A model generated the notes under the pieces. It was not told the DNA's origin and made no database searches. It saw only the letters and a program-made list of their open reading frames with translations. Position numbers and translations under genes: made by a program. 64,000 bases of DNA from Metallyticus violacea (Eukaryota > Arthropoda > Insecta > Mantodea > Metallyticidae): contig CM060833.1 of NCBI GenBank assembly GCA_030762175.1, forward strand, positions 68,947,501 through 69,011,500. Direction: 5' to 3'. Positions 35,239-47,303 of the stretch are shown piece by piece; position 1 is the stretch's first letter; each line of letters begins with the position of its first letter.

Positions 35239-35435
35239 ATCTTCTAGTAATGGAAATGAGGGCAAGTATGGAAGGGGAAAGCCAGAGAATATTGAATGAG
35301 ACAATCCAACGGTGTGAGCTAGAAAAGCAGCGAGCTGTGGAAGAAACCAAGAAGAAACAGTGGTGCACCAACTGTGGAAAAGAAGCCCTCTTTTACTGCT
35401 GTTGGAATACATCATATTGTGATTATCCTTGCCAG
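35239..35435 (+). CDS. ZMYND8: ZMYND8-like exon E: coiled coil end and first part of MYND zinc finger
   Basis: The acceptor is aattcttatag before 35239, entered one base into a codon. The donor is TGCCAG|gtaacc at 35436, in phase 0. It encodes [13 protein letters not shown], then the helical [16 protein letters not shown], then the MYND start [17 protein letters not shown] and [12 protein letters not shown]. Zinc-binding cysteines are visible as CTNC, YCC and SYCDYPC. The remaining His and Cys ligands are on the next exon, 11.9 kb away. In the family this domain binds proline-rich corepressor peptides rather than DNA. The KKKQWC and [13 protein letters not shown] wording is diagnostic of ZMYND8. 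Confidence 0.97.
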
Positions 35436-35559
35436 GTAACCTTATAATACTACCTGTGAATTATAAATGTAGCTGCCATAGATTGTTTATCATGATGTTA
35501 AATCCCATATTTAGAATGTTGGAGTATTATGAATACAGTATAGAATAGAATATTTATTT

Positions 35560-36300
35560 CAATCTTTCATTACAAAAAGTATAACAAATGATTTATGCAT
35601 TTCTTACAATTGAGACTGATGCAATGTTGAGGCCCTAACATGTCATGACTCCCTGGCATTCAACAAGAGTTAGAGTCTTATTTCCCCTACTTTTTCTCTT
35701 TTCCATTTCGTAATTCACTTGCCCCTAACTCTTCATAAATATTCATCCATAATCTTACTTCTTTCCCACTCTCTGACTATCAACATTTTTATTGTTACAA
35801 TATTGTTTCCATTTTATTCCATTTTGGATCCCATATACCCTCTCTCCAATTATTTGCTTCCTTGCACACATCACCTGTACATTTATAAGCAATTTCATTA
35901 TTAAAGGGAACTGATACTGCCAATTACTTCTTTTAAACTTTAAAATTAAATAGGGTTCTCATCCGCCTCTTCACTACACAATATGTAGCCTTGACACTTA
36001 GCCCATTTTCATTTAAAAATGCACATTCTCCTTCCAAATCTACACCCCTCTTGCTCCATTACACACTTAACAAATTAACTTTACAAAATTCTTAACAGGT
36101 TTTTACCCTCCGTATTATTTATTTTATACCTGCCTTTCCTCATAATTGATATAATCTTTCTCCCATCCACTCCAACTCTCCATTTCTACTAATAAAATCC
36201 CCTCACCTGTTCTTGCATTCAAATCCTCCACTAATATAAAGTCCACACTTGAATTTCTCCTCTTCCATTTCCTCTCGTAAATTTATAAACAATTTGAAAT
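35560..36300 (-). mobile_element. LINE endonuclease fragment
   Basis: The minus strand reads GGFECKNR around the expected GDfNarTG motif (about 36215-36240). It is followed after frame changes by CKEFCKVNLLSV, DLEGECAFLNENGLSVKA and a downstream linker (IWDPKWNKME). The order matches the end of an apurinic-type endonuclease of a LINE. It is C/T-rich on the + strand, like 3100-4660, and probably the same family. Confidence 0.65.
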
Positions 36301-36440
36301 GCTAATTGAAACTTGTACAATGAAGCTAATCATATAATTAATATCATTTTATGATTGAGTCAAACCACACACTCTTATTGGCTCCACTTACTTGTTTAAA
36401 TTTAGTACATGTTTCACAGACCATTGTCCGCATTAGCAGC
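36300..36440 (-). repeat. PLE terminal fragment
   Basis: The text tgaagctaatcatata...ccacttacttgtttaaattt...acatgtttcacagaccattg matches the edge at 39450-39590 and the tandem modules at 25640-26430. It splits the LINE pieces on either side. Confidence 0.65.
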
Positions 36441-37160
36441 CGAGTCAAATTTTTCTTGCTATCCCTTCTTTCGTTTTTCCAAATAACACTTTCTTTGATC
36501 CTCCTCATATTCCTGTACCATATAAATCTTCCCCCTTTCAATTTTCTTGTACTGATTAGCGCTTGCTATTTAAAACTCCCATGTTTCCACTGTAACTAAA
36601 ATTGGTCCACATTTTCCACTTCTTTTTACAAATCTGTAAAAATCTACCATTTCCCATCCAGCCAATTTGAAACCTAGTTTCCTTTTGAATGTCTCTTCTG
36701 ATTGAGCTTTCTATTTTAATCAACTTTGAATAAAATCATATCCATTTTTCTTTGTCCTTCTTCACATCTTTTCTGTATCTTTTCCACCTTTTTCTTTTGC
36801 ATGCCTAAGGCTCTGTATTAACTTCCTCTCGTACACTTTGTAAGACCACTCTTAGCTGTTCCATATTGGTGTCAGTTTTTCTCAGTTTCTTTAGCATTTT
36901 CTTTTAATTCCCCAACTTCTCCAGTAATGATCCATAGTAAGCTCGTCACCTACTCCAAATTTGCCGGGCATGGGTTTAACTCTATTCCGCTGATAATAAG
37001 TGGAGCTGTTATCACAGCTGCCTCTAAAAGTACTTAATTTAATCTTACTATTATCCCAGTACCTTTTCTGTGCATTTTTCTATGTCCAAAGCATCTGATT
37101 CTTATCCAGTATACTTTTAATTCATCACCCATTTTTATTTAGTGCAGAGTGCTGCATAGA
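36440..37160 (-). mobile_element. LINE linker region fragment
   Basis: On the minus strand, Lys/Glu/Arg-rich broken frames (KRKLGFKLAGWEMVDFYRFV, YEEDQRKCYLEKRKKG) resemble the linker between endonuclease and RT in the same LINE family. It is interrupted from 35560-36300 by a PLE end. The RT itself is not present. Confidence 0.55.
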
Positions 37161-37599
37161 CATGTAAACCTGCCACCGCTGCTAGCATCAGATTCTTGAA
37201 TCAGTATTTGAAATAATGTTATTTAAAGGTGCAATTGATATTATTGGAAGTAACAGTTTCTTTAAAATACAAACAGTTTTTGTATTAGCACTATTTGGTT
37301 GATGAAATACAAAGAAAAGCAACAGCATTATAACAACAAATTGCAGAGCTTTTGTTTTTCTCCCTATCAATTAACAACCCTAAACCACACCAACATGCCA
37401 TTATAAACAGCCTCGCTCATAGATTAGTAAGCATCCTACTTAACAAAGAATAATATACAATGGAATATCATTGCATTATTAAGATGGCCCTCAACAATCA
37501 ATTCACCAATTCATTAGTTGATAAGATCAGACATTTCAAAAGATAGAAAGATATTAAAAACACCACTTCTCTCTCCACAATAAAAAAGGACTTATTTTT

Positions 37600-38150
37600 T
37601 TAAAAAAATTCACATATCCATGGGCAAAATCATGAAGATTTTTAAAAAATGTGATATTGTTTTGCCAGCACAATATAAATTTAGCATTGGAAATCTTCTG
37701 AACAGCACTATAAAAGATGTTATTCCACCCAGCAAAAAGGCAGGAGTGTATCAGATAGATTGTGATCAGACATATATAGGCAAAACAATAAGAAATTTGG
37801 AGACAAAGACCAAAGAACACTTCAGAAATGTAAGATATAAAAAGGGGGATAAATCAGCAGTTTCAGACCATTTTTGGACTTAGATCATGACATTGCAAAA
37901 GAAGCCAAACTGTTGACAGCTACCAACAATCCGAAGGAATTAGCAATATGGGAAAAGAATTACATTTTAAAAATTAAACATTTGTGTTATGAACTTTGAC
38001 ATATGGACTTCCTATTCCGTTGCTTATTCAAACCCCCAGAGGATACCTGCCAGCATTTAGTTGGTCTCCAGCTGAAGATGAGGGTGAACGCTCTTGAAAG
38101 GTGTTTTAAAAAATTAACAAGTTAGTGAAGTTATTGTCACCTAATACCAA
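37600..38150 (+). mobile_element. Penelope-like element, GIY-YIG endonuclease and 3' end
   Basis: The + strand from 37620 reads FKKCDIVLPAQYKFSIGNLL, then the nuclease KKAGVYQIDCDQTYIGKTIR (GVY in place of GIY, YIG intact, a few residues lost between). After that come LETKTKEHFRNVRYKKGDKS and AVSDHFWT, then a stop. The 3' end carries ccagctgaagatgagggtga and runs to about 38150. The RT is missing, so it is 5' truncated. Confidence 0.8.
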
Positions 38151-39449
38151 CTTATTTGTATATTTAACAAACTTCACTGTTCCTAATTATTAAGTTTACA
38201 ATGGAGGTTCTGTTGGTATAACATTTTTTGTGATAGTATTCTGTATTTTAGCCTTTTGGGGTGTGACATCAGTAATTTGTAGTTCTGGGTTATATAGTGC
38301 ATCCACTGTAGAGATCAGCGGCTAGATGACATATTTACTATCACAGACTCACTTTGCAAAGAATTTATGTTCTTCATCATTATTACTAAAAACATGTAAA
38401 ATATAACTTCACAAAATGTTTTTCTAAAAAATAAAGTACCATATTACTAAAATTACATCAGTGCTGATATCCAGAAAAAAATTTGTTAAGCAGTACTGTG
38501 ATGTCACATAGAAGCAGGATATAATTAGCAAATTTTCGAAGTTTATTAAAATACATATTTGGACATTGCTGTTCGTCCATGGGTTGTAGAGCTGATACAT
38601 TCTAGTATTTTAATAATATTGTACATGTATTGATTGGGGCTTGTTTTGGGGAAGGCTGTTAGCTTGACTCCCATGAACCTAAGAGATAACCTACCTGCAG
38701 CTGTATAAATATTCTATATGTAGATAAAATTAGCTAATAATGCCATTGTTCTAAATTTTCTCAAAATATGTTTGTAATCTGGCAATGAACAAGCTTAATG
38801 GTACATGTCCCAGAGTTTTATTGAAAAGGAGAAAGAGACAACATTTTCAGACCAGAGTCATGGATTGAATGGAAAATTTTTGTGATGAAAGTGTATTGAA
38901 AATGAAACTACCTGTGTTCCAGAATATTCTCCTGTAACATCTGAATCAGCTAGAGAGAAAGAAAAAAGTATAGTAAAAAATAATTGTCAATGGCATATGT
39001 TGCTCTTTCGCTCATTTCTTGCTGAATGTGAGCCATGTGCTATGGAAGTCAGAGGGATAGCTCCCTTCTGAAAGATGAACTTTCAGCTATTTCCTGTAAT
39101 ACATAAAATATAAGAAGAAAAGCTTATCTTTAAAATAATGCGCTGCTACTGTTGTGTCTTATTTTTCCCAATTTATGCTGTCCATCTCTATGTTTCAAAT
39201 AGAAACTGGAATACTCATGCTGTTCAATATTTCCTATGGGAATTACCACAAAGGCAAAAGAAGCCCTTATTTTAAAAAATTACATGTTCATATATGTATA
39301 TGAAAAGGGCTTATATCTCCTTTGTCAAAATTTATTTGATACCCAGGACAAAACAGAGTATTAATGATAAATTTTTGAGATGCAGTTATTTTTTTAAAAT
39401 TTAAACTGTACAGAGAATTGAGTTAAGAGAGTATGTTCTTGAAGTGCAA

Positions 39450-40140
39450 ATTAGAACTTATGTGGTGAAGTAAATTATATAATTAAGATTATTGTATGAT
39501 TGAGTTGAGCTATACACTGTTATTCGCTCCTTATATATATTTAGAACATGTTTGGCAGACCATCATCTGCATCTCAGCTGTCAACTGCTGGATAATTGAT
39601 GGTGTTCATTTGGGGATGCATATTCTGCTCTGGTGGAGATGTGATGAGCAATTTAAAGTTTATGTTTTCATCCCAAAAGTGTCGAAGTTCATTAATTTCT
39701 TTGTATTTATAAATGTAGACTCCCATGTTGCTAGTTCTTGGTGCTGACATGAATAATTTTGATTTTTTCACTATGTCGTGGTTCTCTTTCACACCATTGC
39801 TGACTTCTCCATTTGTTTAATTTTATGTTCCTGGTGTTCTTTTAACCATGTACCTATGTTTCTCTTTGTTTTTCCAATATAGATTTTTTGGCATTCTGCA
39901 CATTTTATTTGGTAAATAATTTCTTTTTCTCTTGTGGAATACTTTCATTAATATTGCGATTTAGGAGAATTTTTAACATTAAATATTTTATTCATACTAA
40001 TCTGATATTAAACATTTTTAGAATATATCGAAATTTGTGCATGATATATGTATTTTTTAAAAATTATCTTGTCTTTTCCTGCTGAAAGTGTTATGGTTTC
40101 TTTAATAAGCTTTTGCCTCTTGAACTTCTATACTTTATTG
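39450..40140 (-). mobile_element. Penelope-like element, GIY-YIG endonuclease
   Basis: The minus strand near 39845-39925 reads IYQIKCAECQKIYIGKTKRN followed by IGTWLKEH. The 3' end (39450-39600) carries ttagaacatgtttggcagac and catctgcatctcagctgtca. Broken frames towards 40140 are linker sequence. Confidence 0.75.
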
Positions 40141-40187
40141 TGAACTAGTTCTTTTCTAAATCCATTTTTAATAACTGTTCTTTCTAT

Positions 40188-40567
40188 ACTACATTAATGT
40201 GTTCAGTTGTTTACACTAACTCCACTTACTTATTTAAAACTTTGGACTAGTTTCGGGAGAGGTTCCTCCCATCATCGGCTGTTGTTGACTGAATGCTGTT
40301 GTTCGAAACGGGGGATGGACGCCCGTTCGCTCCTGTGGTGGTATCTTGTGGTTCCAGTAGAAACTTGCTGAGTTCATCCAGCGGCATTTCTAGTAGAAAC
40401 AAGTTTCTACTACCACCACAGGAGCGAACGGGCGTCCATCCCCTGTTTCGAACAACGGCATTCAGTCAACAACAGCCGATGATGGGAGGAACCTCTCCCG
40501 AAACTAGTCCCAAGTTTTAAATAAGTAAGTGGAGTTAGTGTAAACAACTGAATACATTAATGTAGTA
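40188..40567. repeat. PLE foldback, about 180-bp near-identical arms
   Basis: The left arm starts actacattaatgtgttcagt and the right arm ends with its complement. Inner text such as gttcgctcctgtggtggta is mirrored by taccaccacaggagcgaacg. Few mismatches, so it is probably recent. The loop is about 25 bp around 40385-40405. The arms are much more GC-rich than the surroundings. Confidence 0.92.
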
Positions 40568-40589
40568 TATATTACCACTCCATTGTCTA

Positions 40590-40900
40590 CAGCTTCGTAA
40601 GTACAATTTTTACTTAACTGTTATTTCTATTTGCTTGTATTCTTCTGAGTATTTCTTCTTCTTAATGGGTAGGTTAACAAGTCCATGTGTTAAGCTATTG
40701 ACTACTGTATGTTTATGTGCTTTTGGTTTAAATCTGTCAACTTTGATGTGATTGCCTGTTTGCAAGTTCTTTCTGTAGATTCCAAATTCCAGATTGCCTT
40801 GATAGTCTGCGAAACATGTTCTAAACATAACACGTAGGCGGGGCTAATAAGGGTGTGTAGTTGGACTGAAGTCATTCAATAAATCTTAATTATATGATTT
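40590..40900 (-). mobile_element. PLE RT C-terminal (thumb) fragment
   Basis: On the minus strand, GNLEFGIYRKNLQTGNHIKV, then HTVVNSLTHGLVNLPIKKKK and YSEEYKQIE match the thumb region of the 7440 PLE (FWNLQKRNT..., HSLTHRLMNIPL). It directly adjoins the 40188 hairpin and may be the body that went with it. Confidence 0.75.
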
Positions 40901-41149
40901 GCTTAACTGTACAAGTTCCAATTAGCGTTTCAAGTTAATATTAGGCCTTCAAGCCCATAAGGAACAAATGACTTGGATTAGGTCACTAGTAACTATTTTA
41001 AGATAAACAGTACTGACATAAGATACATTAAGCTAGATGACTTAAACTGCACCTCCCATAACTTCAAAAAAAGCATTAAAGAATATATTTGATTAAAAGA
41101 GAAAAGCAGACTAATTTTAGCAGATATACATTCTTTAAACTGTGTCTAA

Positions 41150-42310
41150 AACATAAAACATGCCCAAATTTCATATGAATAACCATAAAATATAAACATT
41201 ATAGTCATGAGCAATTAGCTGCCGAGAAAAAGGTGATGCAAATAGAAAAGGCAAAATTTTTTAAAAAATTGGCAAATGTAGATCTAAAATTGTACAAGAA
41301 ACACTTAAAACTCTCAAGAGTTTAAGAAAAATGGAAAAGAAGAATTAAAAAATAAAATTGAGAAGGTGATTTATAGACAGATTCCTAGCTGTTCGTGCAC
41401 CTCACAGAAAAATGGTTTGTAATTTTGTGAATAGATGTAGAGAAATGATATCTGAACTTGATAAACTGAAAGTGATATGCCATGTTCTTACAGAGGAAAA
41501 ACTCAATGACATAGGAGATAAGTTAGAACGAAGTCCAAAGAAATCTCTGAAGAAACATGCGCAGGAATCAGGAATTTTGCAAACCTTGGCTTGAAATACC
41601 ACTAAACTTTCAAAATTAAAACACCATAAGATAACTGTAGTTCAGGAATTGCAACCAGCAATAATGCGAGTAGAATTAATTTCTGCAATTGGATGTTGGA
41701 TAATACTAATGATCACTCTATTGAAATGTGCTTAATTTTATTTACATAGCCACATACAACAATAGATACTGGAGTGCAGAAAAATCTAATTGTGTACACG
41801 AAAGGCCATTGTGAAACCAAAAAATTGGTGTGGTGTGAATGCTTACAGAATTATAGGGCCTATATTTTTTAAAGATATAACGAATAGGCAGAGGTACAGG
41901 GATGACATAACCACATCATTCCTAGAAGAATTGTGTGGCATTGAATATGACAGGCATATTTTTAACAAGATTATGCTAAAGTCCATACAGCTTATCTTTC
42001 ATTGATTGAGGAAATTTTTTAAGATAGTCATCAGTAGGGGATTAAGGTCATCATGGCCTCTAGATCTTATCGTATGCTATTTTTATTTATGGGGAACTTT
42101 AAAAAACAAAGTGTATGGGCCTAATCCATATATGTTGGAAGAACTGAAAGGCAATATAAGAAGAGAAATTGTTGCAATTTTAGAAGAAGAGTTTAGTGTT
42201 AAAGCAAGTTTTCTTAAAAATGTGAGAGATGTGTGGTGGCACAAGTACTTCATTTCCAACATCTCTATGAAGGCACATGGTTATTGTGATTACAATTGAA
42301 TGAAAAATCT
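41150..42310 (+). mobile_element. Tc1/mariner-superfamily transposase relic
   Basis: The + frames give CHVLTEEKLNDIGDKLERSP and KKSLKKHAQESGILQTLA (N-terminal HTH region). Then WCGVNAYRIIGPIFFKDITN, a hallmark of this arthropod family, and SRGLRSSWPLDLIVCYFYLW (decayed WPPRSPDL). Last come VYGPNPYMLEELKGNIRREI and VAILEEEFSVK. The second Asp region is deleted. Stops and frameshifts are present. Same family as 47700-49260. Confidence 0.75.
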
Positions 42311-42439
42311 GTGCGCCTAAATTTAAGGGGCTATGAATATTAGACTCCTCCTATAAACAGTATGCTTCACACTGCCAAGTAAATCCCCATTAAGCCGGCC
42401 ATGTGTCCCAACAAGGGCTCTGTATAAGGTTTGATTGAT

Positions 42440-42690
42440 TCAGTTCTCCTCTATTCTGTCGGAACATACCTTCCAATAATTCATTCTGTATGATTTTTTT
42501 GTCTCTTTAAATATGCGACTGACCTCCATGTGTTCCTTTGCAGCTATATCAATGCTGTCTACAAAGTCAACTAGAACATGAAATATGCTGGGATTTTCAG
42601 AACTCTCTGTTTCATTATGGCCGCACAATATTTGTTAAAAACAATGTAGTATTTTAAGCAGTCTATAGTTCTAGATAAGATGGTGCGTTT
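42440..42690 (-). mobile_element. hAT-like transposase fragment
   Basis: The minus strand reads CGHNETESSENPSIFHVLVD, then FVDSIDIAAKEHMEVSRIFK. This resembles the lRGHdEs..s.n.GNFle stretch of hAT transposases carrying the DUF4371-type region. Upstream KYYIVFNKYCAAIMK fits the preceding segment. Only about 80 codons remain. Confidence 0.6.
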
Positions 42691-43732
42691 ATCCTCTTCC
42701 TTTCATTATATTTCCCTATGGATTCTGATATGCATGATTAAGTTTAACTGCGATGTTCATTCTAGTTAGAGCACTAAAATTGATGTCATTATTAATGTGC
42801 TTCTTAAGTAGTAAATATTTCATGGCATATTAATGAATGTTTTCTGTTTAAATTGTCTGTTGTAAGAATGAGAATTACTACCCATGAGATGTTGAATAAT
42901 GTTTAAATCTGGAATAGCCTACCAAAATTCGTAACCTGAACCCTTTCCTTATATATTCTAGATCAGAATGGTCTATTTAAAACTCATTTTAAATTAACTG
43001 CTCTTACTCATTTAACATTTTGTGCATATTATATTGCTCTCACAAAGTATTTAGTCGTTATTATATTGTGCTCACTAATATGTTTACCAGATTTTCCTGA
43101 TTACACACTTTCTAACACCTACCAGTATTGCCATGACAAGTGCTCATAGCAATAGTATAATATACCGATCCCTAAACATTTTTAGATGCAGACAGCACAA
43201 ACTCTATATAGCAATAGGCTGTCACTGGTGGATGAAGACACAACACAAGAGGGAAATACATTGCTGCAGTAGCATTCTCTGTGTTCAGATTTTAAAAGCA
43301 TGGCCACTTGTTACCAAATATGTCTTTAGAAGGTGCTACAATCAAGATTGCTGTTACCTAGTTCTCCATCACACTGGCCACTGTAAGGTTTGCTAGATAA
43401 TATGTTCTAACATATAAGAGTATAACATTATGATTTAATTTTTAGCAGATCCAGAACCTGCTACAGCATGGTAACACTTATTGAGGAACTGCCTGTGGTA
43501 ATATGTATTCCTTGTTATCCACTTTCTTAACTTAATGTTTTATTGCTACAAGATACAACAAAAGCATTTCCAAATACAGACATAGATGTCAAGGATCCAC
43601 ATGTTGCTGTTCTGAGCACAACTTTTTATATTTACATCAGTGATTTGCCATTTAGAATTCAAGAATACGTAATTACATATATGCATTATGAGATGATTTA
43701 GCAATGTGGAGTTCTAAACCAAGAAACGAGAG

Positions 43733-43789
43733 AGGGAGAAAAAGAAAAAAAAAAGAAAGAAAGAAAAAAAGAAAAAGAAAAAAAACTTT
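43733..43789 (+). repeat. Purine-rich (A/G) low-complexity run
   Basis: An uninterrupted A and G tract of gaaag-like units. No gene overlaps it. Confidence 0.9.
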
Positions 43790-44307
43790 AAAACATTACA
43801 AAACTGATCTGTAGATAATTTAATGATGTTAATATCAACAAGCTCTCCAATGAAGTTTTTTCCTCCCATTAAGGGGGGAAAAAACATTAAAAATTACATT
43901 AAATTTTAATGAAAAAACTACAGGAAACAAATGCAACTAAATATTGTGAGCTTGATTTCACATATTAAACTTGGAATAAATATATAGAATAAATAACAAG
44001 AAAACTTAAAAGATCTTATCAGTGCTAAAACATTTGGCAGGATTAAAGGGGGGAGGTTAAAGAAAAACACTACTCCAGTACTGTACTCGTATAAAACCAG
44101 TAATCACATACTGTAGTGAAGCATTAGTACATATCTTTAAAAAATCAGACATTTGTTAAAAACAGCAAATCTTAAAACAACAAGTCAATTAGACCATTAA
44201 AGTCTCAGATTAATCACAGATGCTGTCAAAAATTGCAATTTAAATTTTAACTCATCAGTCCCCATTGAATATGAATTGTAAAAAGCAGCTATTATTCAGT
44301 ATAAGTC

Positions 44308-44530
44308 AAACATGACCATCTCCATGGTCTAGTGGTAGCATTTGCTACTACTAGTCCAGGGCTCTGAGTTTGGTTCCTCATCAAGTGAAACTATATGGGT
44401 AAGGTTTTTTTCCTAGAGTTTTTCCTTATCCAGGAAAGGTGAATATCAGTTAATTTTAAAAGTGCCAAGGACTCCCAGTTCATTTGCACCATTATTGATT
44501 TTTTTTATTTAATTCCATTAATAACTACAG
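44308..44530 (+). mobile_element. tRNA-derived SINE, family 3
   Basis: The head is ccatggtctagtggtagcat (good A box) with gagtttggttcctcatc as B box. The body has ggtttttttcctagagtttt and aaaagtgccaaggactccca, and the end ttcatttgcaccattattga. Other copies are at 27365 and a tail near 33838. Confidence 0.8.
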
Positions 44531-44794
44531 CCTTGCACTTAAAGTAATCACATTCAACATACAAACATCATGAGAAGACCAATGCATTCAAGGCAATAAT
44601 AAAGAACATATTAAAAAAAGTAAGACTTCCATTCAGCACTATGGATTAAGAAATTTTACAATTTATAATAGATCTCAGGAAAGCCTTGTATCTAAAATTT
44701 ATAATGTAATGTCCAGTTGCAGAAAGCTCTAGATATCTATTTGATAATTATCTGTTCCAAAAATTTTATTGAGTAGATAACTTATTATCTTACA

Positions 44795-45712
44795 ATTATG
44801 TATTCAATTTGTTTACACTACACTCCACTTACATACAACTAAAACATTTTTCGGGAGTAATCGTTACCCTCTTCAGTTGTTGACCAACTACTGTTACATG
44901 AAATGGTGACTGGATACCCAGATGCTTCTGCAGCAGTATCTGATGGTTGTAGTAGGAACTTCCATACGAGGAAAATCGAAGTTCATTAAATTTTCTTTAT
45001 TTTTTATGATGAAAATTTTTTCCCAAATGGATCTTTTCATTGGGTTGTGAAGCTGTTTCAACAGATTAATCTCTGGTTTAATTTCATAATTTTTGGTTCA
45101 AAAGTGAGCTGCTACTGCTGATTTATCAACCTGCTTAAACCGAATATTCCTAAAGTGTTGTTTTCTTCGAATTTCCAAATTTCTCTTTGTGTTTCCCATG
45201 TATCTCTGGTCACAATCTGCACATTTGGTTTCATAAATTTCTGTTCTGTTGGTGTGATGTCTTATACTGTGCAACCTAATAAATTCTTGGTATTATATTT
45301 GTTCTTTGGGACTAACATTATTCCATGTTCTTTGAAAATCTTCTGAAATTTGTTGTTTTAAGTTGGAGATATGTGAAACATTTGAATTTTTATCTTTCAT
45401 TGGTGTTCTTCAGTGTGGAAACTTCTCTTATCAGTTTTTGTCTTTTAATTTATTTATACTTTTTGCTACTGTGTCTTTTTTTAAACCATTGGTTATAGCT
45501 GTCTCTATTATCTATTGGTATGAACTCAGAAAGACCTTACTACAAACACCAGACACCACCACAGAAGCATCTGGACATCCAGCCAGACACACCATTTTGT
45601 GTAACAGTAGTTGGTCAACAACTGAAGATGGGAGTGATTATTCCCAAAACTTGTCTTAGTGTTATGTAAGTAAGTGGAGTCTAGTATAAACAAGTTGAAT
45701 ACATAATTGTGG
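44795..45712. mobile_element. PLE with inverted 3' ends and GIY-YIG endonuclease
   Basis: The minus strand carries IYETKCADCDQRYMGNTKRN (YIG changed to YMG, about 45175-45235), then FRNIRFKQVDKSAVAAHF and LLKQLHNPMKRSIWEKIFII. The left end (44795-44960) is mirrored by a + strand 3' end at 45540-45712 (aacagtagttggtcaacaac versus gttgttgaccaactactgtt). RT thumb remnants lie at 45360-45520. Confidence 0.82.
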
Positions 45713-47223
45713 GGTATATTACTAATCCATTGTCTAATACTTCATTATTACAGTTTATTTAATTAGATAACATATCTATTTTTAAGCAAGAATTTAACCT
45801 TTTGATAACTATCTGTTTAATATTGAAGTTCAGAACTGTGCAACAGATGGCAGCTTGAATTTTTATCATGTACCAGTAGTAAATGTAAATGATATCAGTA
45901 GGTAGTATGTACCATTGAATTTTATATTCTAATTTCTATGAAACATAGAACATCAAACACAAAATTAGCTCAATGGAAAAATGAATGCTAAACCTGAGAA
46001 GGACTTTGATGAATTTGAAAAGAATTTATTAATTGAGTTAATATTCAGAAGAGAAATATGTGATTGAAAATAAAAAGACTGGTGGCACTAACATGTACTA
46101 AGCTGAAAATTCAAAACAGAAAATTGAATTCTTTTCTGGTTTTCCATCAGATGGAGATATAATGTCAATAGCGATGCTCCCCAAGTAGATTTATTGCAGT
46201 CTTCATAAATTTGCAAACTGCAACTTTACACATGTAAAATACTGTTTGCCATCTTACACATCAGACATATCAAAGAGACATCTGATGATTTTTCATCAGA
46301 TAAGTTATCGAGGAAATATGGTTGATATATTCTAATGTTTCAGAAACATTTTTGAAGTCATAAAGTTATGGAATAGATATCTTACATAATGGAAATGTTT
46401 ATCTATTCAATAACCTATTGAACAGATAAATCTTCCCACTTATAATGAAATTTTAATTCCTAAGATTCACTCTAGACAAACAATAGCGCATTATCTAGAT
46501 TTAGTAGAATAGTGAAGAAGTGGGATCTGCCAACTGGTGTTTAAATTGTTAGCCTTCCGAACAGCGAATACTTAAATTTCCTAATGAAGAATGGCATAAT
46601 ATTTTTATTGATTGATTTTTATTGCCCAGCCAAAATGCTGAAGCTATATACCAGCTTTTTATCATTTTTTAAATCATTAGATTGTGACACTTCAAATGTA
46701 GATGGAGATATTAAAGCCATCTCTACAGTGCTGCTTCAAAAAAATTTTTATCAGGTTTGCTATTTTCAACAAACATTTATAATCTTTAAGTCTAGAGTAG
46801 TTCTCACTGCTTTAGCAAGCAATTTGTCACCCAAGAGCCAAAACATTTTAGATATGAATTAATTAATCTTTTTAACATTTCCTAATTTTTCAGTAGGTTC
46901 CATCGCATTGTAGTGTGATTGACAAGAGTTTGCTGATTATTTTGCCATAAAGGAAAATAATACTATACAAAATCCTATGACAATTTTAATGTTTCATGCA
47001 GTTAAAAGATTGATTAACTCCAAATATAACTTTAGAGCATTTTCATAAAAATAAAAAAAAAAATGGAAATGTTATATTTGATGGAAGACAAATATAATTC
47101 CTGATTGTCCATGGAAAAGTGTAGCCACAGCATTCCAGGTCATGACTGCAAATTGGCATTTTTTAATAAAGGAAGAGCAAAATTATTCTTCATTGCAGAC
47201 TCAATATTGTTTAAATGTTATGA

Positions 47224-47244
47224 TTTTTTTTTTTTTTTTTTTTT
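47224..47244 (+). repeat. Poly-T run before exon F
   Basis: Twenty-one T residues lie 59 bp upstream of the exon F acceptor. They could be the tail of a minus-strand retroposon or part of the pyrimidine-rich 3' splice region. Confidence 0.8.
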
Positions 47245-47303
47245 CATTTTTCATTTGACAGGAATATTTGCTTATGTAATGTATACTTGATTGTATATTA
47301 CAG

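Larger units (their letters stand above)
35436..47303 (+). other. Intron (11.9 kb) splitting the MYND domain
   Basis: It contains LINE endonuclease and linker pieces, PLE fragments and foldbacks, a Tc1/mariner-like relic, a hAT piece and a SINE. Stretches with no confident call: 37160-37600; 38160-39450; 42690-44300 (purine-rich run 43733-43789); 45715-47303, which ends in a 21-base T run (47224-47244) shortly before the acceptor. Confidence 0.85.

Noticed and set aside
44322..44392. A tRNA gene (ggtctagtggtag...ggttcc)
   Set aside because: No proper acceptor or anticodon stem; it is the head of SINE family 3.
46584..46862. Open frame of 92 codons on the + strand
   Set aside because: It has some transposon-like flavour (KSLDCDTSNVDGDIKA) but no motif I can name, and no splice sites in phase with the host gene.
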